The notes under the pieces were generated by a model, which saw only the letters and a list, made by a program, of their open reading frames with translations, searched no databases and had not been told where the DNA came from. Below, one piece after another: positions 1-9,798 of a stretch of DNA of 64,000 bases. Each line of letters starts with the position of its first letter. The stretch's first letter is position 1. Origin of the DNA: a bacterium. GTDB lineage: Bacteria; Myxococcota; UBA727; JAUIJE01. The stretch is from contig JAUIJE010000004.1 of the NCBI GenBank assembly GCA_030431455.1, positions 186,001-250,000 on the forward strand, given 5' to 3'. Made by a program: the position numbers and the translations under genes.

Positions 1-2595
<2,595 letters not shown>

Positions 2596-2612
2596 ACGCC
2601 TCGCTTTTCACG

Positions 2613-2642
2613 AAAAGGCCGCCGTGAGGCGGCCTTTTGTTT
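2613..2642 (+). terminator. Rho-independent terminator of rpoC
   Basis: An 11-bp perfect stem (AAAAGGCCGCC / GGCGGCCTTTT) closed by a GTGA (GNRA-type) loop and continued by a T-rich tail (TTTTGTTTT). It lies 17 bases after the rpoC stop. Flanking A and T runs would let it work weakly on the other strand too. Confidence 0.9.
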
Positions 2643-2744
2643 TGGGCCCGAGATCTGCTGCGTGAAACCACGCGGCCGTGTCAGACCGCGCGCGAGGCTG
2701 GACAAAACCCCTTTTGGTTCAGGGGCATACAAACGGTACGACCT

Positions 2745-2773
2745 TTGATCCGCCGACCGTTGGTGACTATGCT
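2745..2773 (+). promoter_or_regulatory. Candidate sigma70-type promoter for the Ser/Thr kinase gene
   Basis: TTGATC (-35) and TATGCT (-10) separated by exactly 17 bp, lying between the rpoC terminator and the kinase start. The predicted start point is about 2780, so the 5' leader would be only ~17 nt and would begin at the GGAGG ribosome-binding site (2781-2785). Inferred from sequence only. Confidence 0.45.
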
Positions 2774-2796
2774 CGGGCCGGGAGGCAAGTCTATTC

Positions 2797-4788
2797 GTGG
2801 ATGAGGATCCGACATCTGGCGCCTCGGGAGAGGCCGGGTTTGACGAGGTCTCGTCAGAAGAGTTGGTGGACGACAACACCGCCGCCGATGCGGCGGAGTT
2901 GACGTCAATCCGTCGCGTGGCGCCGCCCAACCCGAGCAGCGGCGAGCGCAAACGCGTCTTGGCCGGCAAGTACCTGTTGGAAAGAGAAATCGCGCGCGGG
3001 GCGATGGGTCACGTCTTCCTGGCCACCCAGATCAATCTCAAGCGCCGGGTGGCGGTCAAGGTGCTGTTGCCGCAGAACAGCGGCGTCGACTTCGATCGGC
3101 GGTTTTTGCTCGAGGCCCAAATGGCCGCGGGCCTATCCCACCGCAACATTGTGGTTGTCCACGACTACGGCCAGTCCAAGAACGGCCTGCTGTTCATGGC
3201 CATGGAGTACCTCAACGGACCGACCCTCGGCCGGCTCTTGGCCCGCACCGGGCCGCTTCCCGTCGGACGAGCCTGCAATATCATTCTGCAAGTGGCGCGC
3301 GCGTTGCGTTGCGCGCACCGCGCGGGCGTGGTGCATCGCGACCTCAAGCCCGGAAACGTGATGATCGTGCAGGGGGACGACGAGGAAGGCGAGGTCGCGA
3401 AGGTTCTGGATTTTGGACTGGTCAAGGTGTTCGAACGCGAACCCGCAGCACATCCCAAGAGCTCGGATGAGCCGCTGACCAATGACGGCCTGATGCTGGG
3501 CACCCCGCGGTACATGGCCCCGGAGCAGATCATCGGCAAGGACGTGGACCCTCGGTCCGACATTTATGCGTTGGGGGCGCTCTTCTATCGACTGCTCACC
3601 GGGCGCCACCCGTTCGAGGGCGAGCACGACGTCGAAATTCTCAACGCCCAGTTGAAGACCAACCCCATCCCGTTGCGACAGCAGCCCGGGTGCGAGGCAT
3701 TGCCCCCTGAGCTCGAGGCGCTGATCGCCCACTGCATGCGGCGCAAGATCGAAGAGCGCTTGGATTCGGCGTCCACGTTCATTCATCGACTGCGCGATCT
3801 CATCACCGTCGCGTTGACCGACCCGCAGTTGCGGCCCCTGTTCGACGTGGGCAAGGTCGGCGGCTTGCCTGCGTCGGCATTGGCGTTGTCCAGCTTGAGC
3901 GACCGGGAAGGCTCAAGCTCGGGTTCGCGCGGGGTGTTGCACGAAGACATCAAGAGTTCGCGGCCCCGGCTCGATGGCAGCGGCGTGCTGCAGACCCCCG
4001 ACACCCCGATGACGACGCACTTGCCGGATTCCGTGCCGCCGTCCCCCGCGCCCCAGGTGGAGACCACCGGCATGGCCGCCACGTCAACCGACCACGACCT
4101 CGGCGCGAACCAGTACGAGTACACCACGTCAGGCCCCCCCCCGCGGCGCTGGTTGCCCATGGCCGCGGGCATCGCCCTGGTGCTGTTTGTGTTGATCGGT
4201 GCAATTACATTGCTCAACCACGAACCCGCCCCGGCCGACGGCCCCGGCCCGGATGCACCCACCGCCGCGGTCTCCGGCGAACCGCCCCCGGCGCCCCCGG
4301 CGGCGCCCGACGAGATTCCCGCCACCCGGGCCCCGCCCGACGACGACCCGGCGCCGGAGACCACCGCCCGGGCCGAGGACGCCCCGCCGCCGCCTCCCAC
4401 GGCCGAACCCGACGACAAGCCGCGCACGACGTCGTCGTCGAAGCGCACCTCGCGCCGCAGCACCCGCAAGGCCAAGGCCCGCCAGGCGCGCCGGGTGGCC
4501 CAGAAACGCGCGGACCAGAAGGCGGCCGCGGCCGACGACGACAAGGCCGCGCCGGAGGACCCCGCCGAAGAGACCAGCGTCAGCGTCGGGGACACCTTGC
4601 TCGCCGTCCCCGGGCAGAGCCCCGAGCCCAAGCGGCGCAAACGCCGCGCGGCGGGGGAGAAGGTCGGCGGGGTGTTGCTGGCGTCGCCCGACGACGTCGA
4701 GAGCGTACAGCCGCGGGAGCGCGGCGCCCAATCCGAACCGAGCAAGGTGAACAACGGCGACGTCACGCTCGCCGACGACTACCAATGA
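2797..4788 (+). CDS. Membrane-anchored Hanks-type serine/threonine protein kinase
   Basis: Predicted eukaryotic-like Ser/Thr kinase with a cytoplasmic catalytic domain and a single membrane anchor. The GTG start is chosen because GGGAGG lies 11 nt upstream; in-frame starts further up would run into the promoter. The kinase domain spans about residues 58-335: Gly-rich loop ARGAMG (66-71), VAVK lysine (K88), helix-C Glu (E106), catalytic HRDLKPGN (180-187) and DFG (205-207), so all catalytic residues are present. A Ser/Pro-rich linker leads to one transmembrane helix (about 453-475). The ~190-residue segment beyond it is Pro/Ala/Glu-rich, then very Lys/Arg-rich, and would be periplasmic; it has no PASTA or other sensor domain that I recognise. 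The next gene starts 7 nt after the stop, so the two are probably co-transcribed and the TPR/membrane protein may be a partner or substrate. Target unknown. Confidence 0.95.
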   Translation: MDEDPTSGASGEAGFDEVSSEELVDDNTAADAAELTSIRRVAPPNPSSGERKRVLAGKYLLEREIARGAMGHVFLATQINLKRRVAVKVLLPQNSGVDFDRRFLLEAQMAAGLSHRNIVVVHDYGQSKNGLLFMAMEYLNGPTLGRLLARTGPLPVGRACNIILQVARALRCAHRAGVVHRDLKPGNVMIVQGDDEEGEVAKVLDFGLVKVFEREPAAHPKSSDEPLTNDGLMLGTPRYMAPEQIIGKDVDPRSDIYALGALFYRLLTGRHPFEGEHDVEILNAQLKTNPIPLRQQPGCEALPPELEALIAHCMRRKIEERLDSASTFIHRLRDLITVALTDPQLRPLFDVGKVGGLPASALALSSLSDREGSSSGSRGVLHEDIKSSRPRLDGSGVLQTPDTPMTTHLPDSVPPSPAPQVETTGMAATSTDHDLGANQYEYTTSGPPPRRWLPMAAGIALVLFVLIGAITLLNHEPAPADGPGPDAPTAAVSGEPPPAPPAAPDEIPATRAPPDDDPAPETTARAEDAPPPPPTAEPDDKPRTTSSSKRTSRRSTRKAKARQARRVAQKRADQKAAAADDDKAAPEDPAEETSVSVGDTLLAVPGQSPEPKRRKRRAAGEKVGGVLLASPDDVESVQPRERGAQSEPSKVNNGDVTLADDYQ

Positions 4789-4795
4789 GGATGGC

Positions 4796-5683
4796 ATGAA
4801 CCGGTTGACCGCCAGCGGATGGGCCGCTTGCACCCTGATGTGGACCTTGGCCACCGCCTCGGGCGCGTGGGCCCAGGACACCGGCGACATCGCGCGCCGC
4901 CTCGTGGGCGAAGGCATCGAAGCGGCCCGGTCGCAGGACTGGATCACGGCCCAGGATCGTTTTGCCCGGGCGTACGAGATTCAGCCGTTGCCCTTGACGC
5001 TCTACAACCTCGCCGCGGCCCAAGAGAAGACCGGCGACCTCGTGGGCGCGGACCGTTCGTACCGCATCTTCCTGCGGGAGACCGCCCCCGGCGAAACCGA
5101 CGACTTTCGGCGCATCGCCATCGAACGGCGCAAGGCCCTGAAGGGCCGCATCTGTTACGTGGTGCTCAGCGCCGAGAACCTCGACCCCGACGACGTTGTG
5201 CTCGTCGACGGCAAAGAGATCGCCCACGCCGTGCTCGGGGAGTCGCTGCCCAGCAACCCCGGCGCGCTCAACGTCCGCGTCGAGCGCCATGGCCAAGTGG
5301 TGGCCAACCAACGGGTGGCGTTGTCGGAGGGCGACACCCAGCGGGTCGAGCTCACGCTTCCCGCCTACGAGCCCCCGATGGCCGCGCCCGCGGCCACCAG
5401 CGAGCGCGGCGCGGCACAGAATGGCGCGCCGGCCCCGGCCACGGGCTCGTCTCCTGCCGCCGCCGACAACCCGGGGGCGGCGGCCCCGGCCGCCGCGGCC
5501 GAGGACGAGGAGGGCTCGGTGTTCGCCTCGCCGATTTTGTGGGGCACGGTCGGCGCGGTGGCCCTGGGCACGGTGGTGTTGGTGGCGGCGGGGGCCGCGG
5601 GGGGCGTGATCGCCTACTTCACCCCCAGCGATAAGCCGGTGACGACGTCGACCATCGACCCGGTGGCGATCGAGGGCCGCTGA
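4796..5683 (+). CDS. Secreted TPR-containing protein with C-terminal transmembrane segment
   Basis: 295-residue protein beginning with a Sec signal peptide (about residues 1-27, ending ASGAWAQ). Residues ~30-105 form two helical TPR-like repeats (WITAQDRFARAYEIQP, LYNLAAAQEKTGDLVGADRS). A beta-rich segment (~115-195: YVVLSAENLDPDDVVLVDGK) resembles the PEGA-type surface domains common in myxobacterial envelope proteins. An Ala/Pro-rich linker leads to a hydrophobic helix near the C-terminus (about 242-275). It follows the kinase gene by only 7 nt and is most simply a co-expressed envelope partner. TPR-plus-PEGA-like proteins beside Ser/Thr kinases are a recurring arrangement in Myxococcota. 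The domain calls are by eye; the exact function is unknown. Confidence 0.85.
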   Translation: MNRLTASGWAACTLMWTLATASGAWAQDTGDIARRLVGEGIEAARSQDWITAQDRFARAYEIQPLPLTLYNLAAAQEKTGDLVGADRSYRIFLRETAPGETDDFRRIAIERRKALKGRICYVVLSAENLDPDDVVLVDGKEIAHAVLGESLPSNPGALNVRVERHGQVVANQRVALSEGDTQRVELTLPAYEPPMAAPAATSERGAAQNGAPAPATGSSPAAADNPGAAAPAAAAEDEEGSVFASPILWGTVGAVALGTVVLVAAGAAGGVIAYFTPSDKPVTTSTIDPVAIEGR

Positions 5684-5712
5684 ACCGCAGGGCGCGCCCT
5701 GCACGAGCAAAC

Positions 5713-7179
5713 ATGATCATGAAGAACGAAAAAAATGTATATGCACCCGCTGGCGCACCCCCGGGACGCTGGGCGTTGGGGCTGGCGCTGATCGCGGGCC
5801 TCCTCTCCGGCTGCCCCCAAGATCAGGGCCCGGAGCCGGAGCCGGAGGCCGAGGACGCCGGCGACCCCGACCCGGTCGATGCGGGCGAGGGCGGGTTTTG
5901 TCCCTCGGAGATCCTGTTCTCGAGCCTCACCGATGGCATCGCCCACGTGGGCTGGAGCGGCTTCACGCACAATGTCGGCCCTGCCGACGGGGCTTACTTT
6001 TGGGCCGAGGTGGTGGCGTGCGACGACGATTGTCGGAACTGCCGCTTCGAGGGGCCGATCAACCGCGGCGCGGTCAACCTCCTCCGCTGCGAGAGCGACT
6101 CGTCGGTGCAGTGTGAGGTCGACGGGGACGGCACCCCGACCACGGTGTGCCCCAACTACAAGTGTCTGCCCCACCTCGGGGGCCCTGGCGTCGATTTGTG
6201 CATGAACAACTTCGCGCCCTGCGGCTCGGACGCGGATTGCACCCCCGGCCAATGCAAGATTTTCTGGGGCGGGAACAGCGCGTCCAACATCGCGGTCTCG
6301 TCTTACGGCTTGGTGTTCGGCGCGCCGGACGAAAACCCGCCGGTGCAAGGCACCATCGACTTGTTCAACGGCACAGTGACATTCCAGCGCCTCGGCTTTC
6401 AAATCACCTCGTCCACCGATCGCATCCCGGGCTTCCCCCCGGTGTGCTTGGGCGACACCGTGCGCGGCGACGGGGTCAAAGACGGGGTGTGCAGCCCGAG
6501 CCCGTACAACGAGGGCACCCCCGGCACCGGTTTGCCCGGGGGCGTGACCTGGACCCAACACCTCGACGAGCCCTGCGATGCGCACTCGGGGTCGGGGCTG
6601 CCCAACCGCGCCGGCATCTACTCCCTGGACTGCGGGGTGCACTTCTCGACCACCGTTGGCTTCGACATGAGCAGCAACGGCAATGGCACTGCAGTGCAGG
6701 CGATCTGGTCGTTGGACGAGGACGAGCAGCCGCTGTGTCCCTTGCCCGGCGGGCAGTTCGAGCCCTGCTGGTGCGGGGTGTGTGAAGGCACCGCCCAGCC
6801 GTGCCACAGCCACGACGACTGCATCGGCACGCTCTGCACCGCGGATGTGATTCCCCCGGCCCAGATTCCGCAAAACAACGCGTGCGTGACCCCGTGTGTG
6901 TGGGACAACGACACGTTCGCGGGTTCGTGCCAACGCCCGGTGGGGCTGACCCCCGACGGCGGCGTCATCCTCGCCGAGTTTGGCTGTATGCCGCGGGGCA
7001 CCGACGCCGAGGTCATCGCCCGCGGATTCTCCGAGCGGTTGAGCGACCGCAGCTTCTCGATTCAGACCGGGGTGCTGGGTTGCGCGGCCCCGGGCGGGAA
7101 CCCCGTGACCAACAGCCAGCTGGGTCTGCCCGGACCCAACGTGGGGCTGTACCGGTTCCGGGTGGACTTGCAGGAATGA
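5713..7179 (+). CDS. Cys-rich secreted lipoprotein
   Basis: 488-residue lipoprotein. The N-terminal ~20 polar residues precede a hydrophobic stretch and the lipobox LLSGC (lipidated Cys34), followed by a Pro/Glu/Asp-rich tether. The mature part has many Cys, including DNA-repeat-like motifs of the kind D-x-D-C-x-x-G-x-C (SDADCTPGQC, HDDCIGTLC) that are frequent in myxobacterial surface proteins and probably form disulfides. No catalytic motif is visible. The start has only a weak ribosome-binding site, and a second ATG six bases downstream is equally possible. The stop overlaps the first possible ATG of the next gene, so the two lipoproteins are co-translated. Function unknown; likely a cell-surface protein. 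Confidence 0.85.
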   Translation: MIMKNEKNVYAPAGAPPGRWALGLALIAGLLSGCPQDQGPEPEPEAEDAGDPDPVDAGEGGFCPSEILFSSLTDGIAHVGWSGFTHNVGPADGAYFWAEVVACDDDCRNCRFEGPINRGAVNLLRCESDSSVQCEVDGDGTPTTVCPNYKCLPHLGGPGVDLCMNNFAPCGSDADCTPGQCKIFWGGNSASNIAVSSYGLVFGAPDENPPVQGTIDLFNGTVTFQRLGFQITSSTDRIPGFPPVCLGDTVRGDGVKDGVCSPSPYNEGTPGTGLPGGVTWTQHLDEPCDAHSGSGLPNRAGIYSLDCGVHFSTTVGFDMSSNGNGTAVQAIWSLDEDEQPLCPLPGGQFEPCWCGVCEGTAQPCHSHDDCIGTLCTADVIPPAQIPQNNACVTPCVWDNDTFAGSCQRPVGLTPDGGVILAEFGCMPRGTDAEVIARGFSERLSDRSFSIQTGVLGCAAPGGNPVTNSQLGLPGPNVGLYRFRVDLQE

Positions 7180-7184
7180 TGACC

Positions 7185-8396
7185 ATGTCCCGAGACCTGA
7201 CGACGGGGACCTTGATGTCCAAATACACACCTACGCGGGTTTTGCCCTCCAAATACATTGCGTTGCTGGCCCTGGCCCTTGGGGGCACGGTGGGCTGTAT
7301 GGATCCCACCGAGGTGGTGGTGTTCGCGGACACCACGTTGGGGGTGCCCTGTGAGGTCGACACCCTGCGCATTGAGATCGAGGGCGCGGGGGAGACCGAG
7401 ACCGCCGAGGTCCCCGCGGGGGATGGTCAGGCGTCGTGGACGGTGACCAAAGGCGGCGGGGGCGACGATTTCTCGGTGCGGGTGCTGGCCCTCAAGGAAG
7501 GGGCGGTGGTGGCGGAGGCGACCGCGGACGCGACCTTCGAAGACCGGGTGAGCCGGGAAGTTGTGCTGGTTCTCGACGAGGAATGCACCACGGAGACCTG
7601 CGACCTCGGCACCAGCACGCTGAGTTCGTTGCGCGGCCCGGACCCTGCGACCCGGGCGGAGTGTGTCCCCGAGGTCAACCGTTACCGGTTCACCGACCAG
7701 TCCCTGCTCGTGAACATCATCGATGCATGTACATTTGCGGCGGGCACGTTCCAGTCCTTCACCGGCTTGAGCAACACCGACGCGGCGGTGGATGACGAGG
7801 CGTTGGCCGCGTTTTTGGCCGAGGAGTTTACGTTTGAGTTCTACGGCCAAGTGGTGAACCGTCTGTGGGTGTCCGACGACGGGTACATCTCCTTCGGGGA
7901 CAGTCCCGAACAGGCCACGTTCAACCTGGTCACCAACACCGAAGGCATCACCTCGGCCGGTCACCCGGAGAACGCGGTGTTGGCGTTCTGGGAAAATCTC
8001 GAGTTCCCCGCCAACGGGGAGCTGTGTGCGGCGGTGCAGTCGAGCGGCGGCATCGACACCCTGTGGGTGACCTGGAAAAACGCCTGTCTCGGCAGCGCGT
8101 GCGCCACCGGGGACCGCATCGAATACTCCATCGGTCTCGAGGAGGGCACCAACCGCATCATCGTCGGGTTCTTGACCATGGTGTCCGCCACCGAGCCGGA
8201 TCGCGCCGCCGGGGGCCAAGCGGTGGTGGGCCTGGTCGGACCAAATGGCACAGAGTGTGACGCGGATGAATGCGACGCCGAGGGCCTGTGCGCCGACGGG
8301 GTCACGCCCTGTGGCTTCACCCAGGTGTTCGCCCGAGAACAGCAAACCGGGACTTGGCCCTCGACCTTTGTGTTCACCCCCATCGTCGACGAGTAG
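7185..8396 (+). CDS. Secreted lipoprotein with nidogen-like domain
   Basis: About 403-residue lipoprotein, with lipobox GTVGC and Cys-rich mature region. I chose the ATG at 7185 because AGGA lies 9 nt upstream; ATGs at 7176, 7179 and 7215 are alternatives, and 7215 would give the most standard 28-residue lipoprotein signal. The N-terminal mature part is beta-rich (~85 residues). The C-terminal half has FEFYGQVVNRLWVSDDGYIS, then LAFWENLEF and a W-rich strand (DTLWVTWKN). This pattern resembles the nidogen-like (NIDO) fold found in adhesive extracellular proteins. The gene is the last of the kinase-headed run and is followed by a hairpin terminator. Inference: a surface adhesin or decoration protein; no enzymatic residues are evident. 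Confidence 0.8.
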   Translation: MSRDLTTGTLMSKYTPTRVLPSKYIALLALALGGTVGCMDPTEVVVFADTTLGVPCEVDTLRIEIEGAGETETAEVPAGDGQASWTVTKGGGGDDFSVRVLALKEGAVVAEATADATFEDRVSREVVLVLDEECTTETCDLGTSTLSSLRGPDPATRAECVPEVNRYRFTDQSLLVNIIDACTFAAGTFQSFTGLSNTDAAVDDEALAAFLAEEFTFEFYGQVVNRLWVSDDGYISFGDSPEQATFNLVTNTEGITSAGHPENAVLAFWENLEFPANGELCAAVQSSGGIDTLWVTWKNACLGSACATGDRIEYSIGLEEGTNRIIVGFLTMVSATEPDRAAGGQAVVGLVGPNGTECDADECDAEGLCADGVTPCGFTQVFAREQQTGTWPSTFVFTPIVDE

Positions 8397-8430
8397 GCCC
8401 CGGCCAGGAGCTCGAATCACCCCCAAGAGA

Positions 8431-8457
8431 AAGCCCCTCGTGAGAGGGGCTTTTTTG
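8431..8457 (+). terminator. Rho-independent terminator ending the kinase-lipoprotein run
   Basis: 9-bp stem AAGCCCCTC / GAGGGGCTT with a GTGA loop and a TTTTTT tail. It sits 35 bases after the lipoprotein stop and just before the end of the convergent DUF1501 gene. The loop is identical to that of the rpoC terminator. Confidence 0.9.
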
Positions 8458-8493
8458 TGCACAGCGGCCCGAGCCGGTCCGCGGCCGAGCCGG

Positions 8494-9780
8494 TCAGCTG
8501 ATCATCGCGGTGAACACCGGCGTGAGCGGGAGGTGGGCCCCGGGGTCGACCCCCACCAGCTGCATCAACCCGGCCACGAAGCTCGATGACTCGAGGATCA
8601 GCCCGCCGGTGTCCGCGCTCCCCGAGGCGAAGTCGATGGGCTGCGACACCAGGCTGTTGTCGGTCGATCCGAAGGCGTGGCCGGCGTTGACCCCGCCGCC
8701 AAACACCAACGCGCTGGTGTGCGGCCAGTGGTCCTTGCCGCCCTGCATGTTCTTCAGCGGGGTCCGGGTCATCTCGGACATCACCACCACCACCGTCTCG
8801 TCGATCATCTTCGACCCCGCGGTGGAGCCGTCCCGGGTCTTGAGCTGGTCGGCGAGGTAGCTGAGGGCGGGCCAGAGGTCCTGGTTGCGAAGGCCCTGGG
8901 CCCCGTCGTAGGTGCCGGTGGGCGCCGCGCCGGGGTCGTGGTGGTCCCAGACAAACCCCGTGGACACCGTGACCGACCAAGCCACATTGCGCTCCAGCAT
9001 GGCGAGGGCGTTTTCAATCTGTTGGGCCACGGTGAAGGAGATGCCGAAGGGCTGTCCCAGTGCATCTGCATTGTCGGCGAGGCCCTGCGCCCGTTGGACC
9101 GAGTCTCGGTAGTCCTGGACCTTGCTTTGGTTCTTCCCGTACTGGCCTTTGCTCGCACCCAGCAGCGCGGCCTCGTTGTCGAGGTAGGCGTTGATGAGGT
9201 TCTGCTCGGTGCCGTTGGGAAACACGTCCGCGAAGTCGGGAGACAACGTGGTGTACTGGTGGGCCAGGGCGAGCTGGTTGGTGAGGCCGACCCGCACGCT
9301 GCTGCCCTCCAGGTTGCCGGGGAACGACACCGACCCGAGGGTGAGGTACGGCGCGGCCAGATCCGAGCCGTGGGCGTGGCCGGTGACGACCCCGATGTCG
9401 GGGGCGGTGTCCGATGACGATCCGGTCATCATGCGGCGAATACAGGTGTCGTGGGAGATGGACCGCACCGAGATGCCGCGCACGATGCTGGCCACGTCGT
9501 TGTGGGCGGCGAAGAAGTTGTCCACCACGTTGTTGCAAGCGTCGGCGTTGAAGTAGTTGAGGTTGCCGGAGGTCACGAGGCTTCCGGTGGGCACATCAAC
9601 TGTGGATAGGCCGCTGGGCTTGGGGTCGAGGTGAAAAGAGACATCCCAGCCGCCGTTGCAGGTGACGAGGATGAGCTTCTTGGCCGCCCCGCTTTGGGCC
9701 CGGGCGAGCCGGGGCATGCCGAAGGCGATGCTCCCGAGAATGGTGGCGGAGTGTCCGAGGAACTTACGTCGCGTGGTCAT
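8494..9780 (-). CDS. DUF1501 family protein, Tat-exported
   Basis: 428 residues beginning with a twin-arginine signal (TTRRKFLGHS, Arg4-Arg5, then a hydrophobic stretch ending ARAQ), so it should be exported folded, perhaps with a cofactor. The body matches the DUF1501 family of alkaline-phosphatase/sulfatase-like secreted proteins: WDVSFHLDP near the N-terminus, VVVVMSEMTRTP and DHWPHTSALVFGGGV near the C-terminus. The biochemical role of the family is not established. The gene lies 18 nt after the DUF1588/cytochrome gene on the same strand. This secreted two-gene pair is common in Planctomycetes and Myxococcota, which suggests the two products act together at the cell surface. Confidence 0.88.
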   Translation of the reverse strand: MTTRRKFLGHSATILGSIAFGMPRLARAQSGAAKKLILVTCNGGWDVSFHLDPKPSGLSTVDVPTGSLVTSGNLNYFNADACNNVVDNFFAAHNDVASIVRGISVRSISHDTCIRRMMTGSSSDTAPDIGVVTGHAHGSDLAAPYLTLGSVSFPGNLEGSSVRVGLTNQLALAHQYTTLSPDFADVFPNGTEQNLINAYLDNEAALLGASKGQYGKNQSKVQDYRDSVQRAQGLADNADALGQPFGISFTVAQQIENALAMLERNVAWSVTVSTGFVWDHHDPGAAPTGTYDGAQGLRNQDLWPALSYLADQLKTRDGSTAGSKMIDETVVVVMSEMTRTPLKNMQGGKDHWPHTSALVFGGGVNAGHAFGSTDNSLVSQPIDFASGSADTGGLILESSSFVAGLMQLVGVDPGAHLPLTPVFTAMIS

Positions 9781-9798
9781 GATGAGGCTCCTTCGGTC

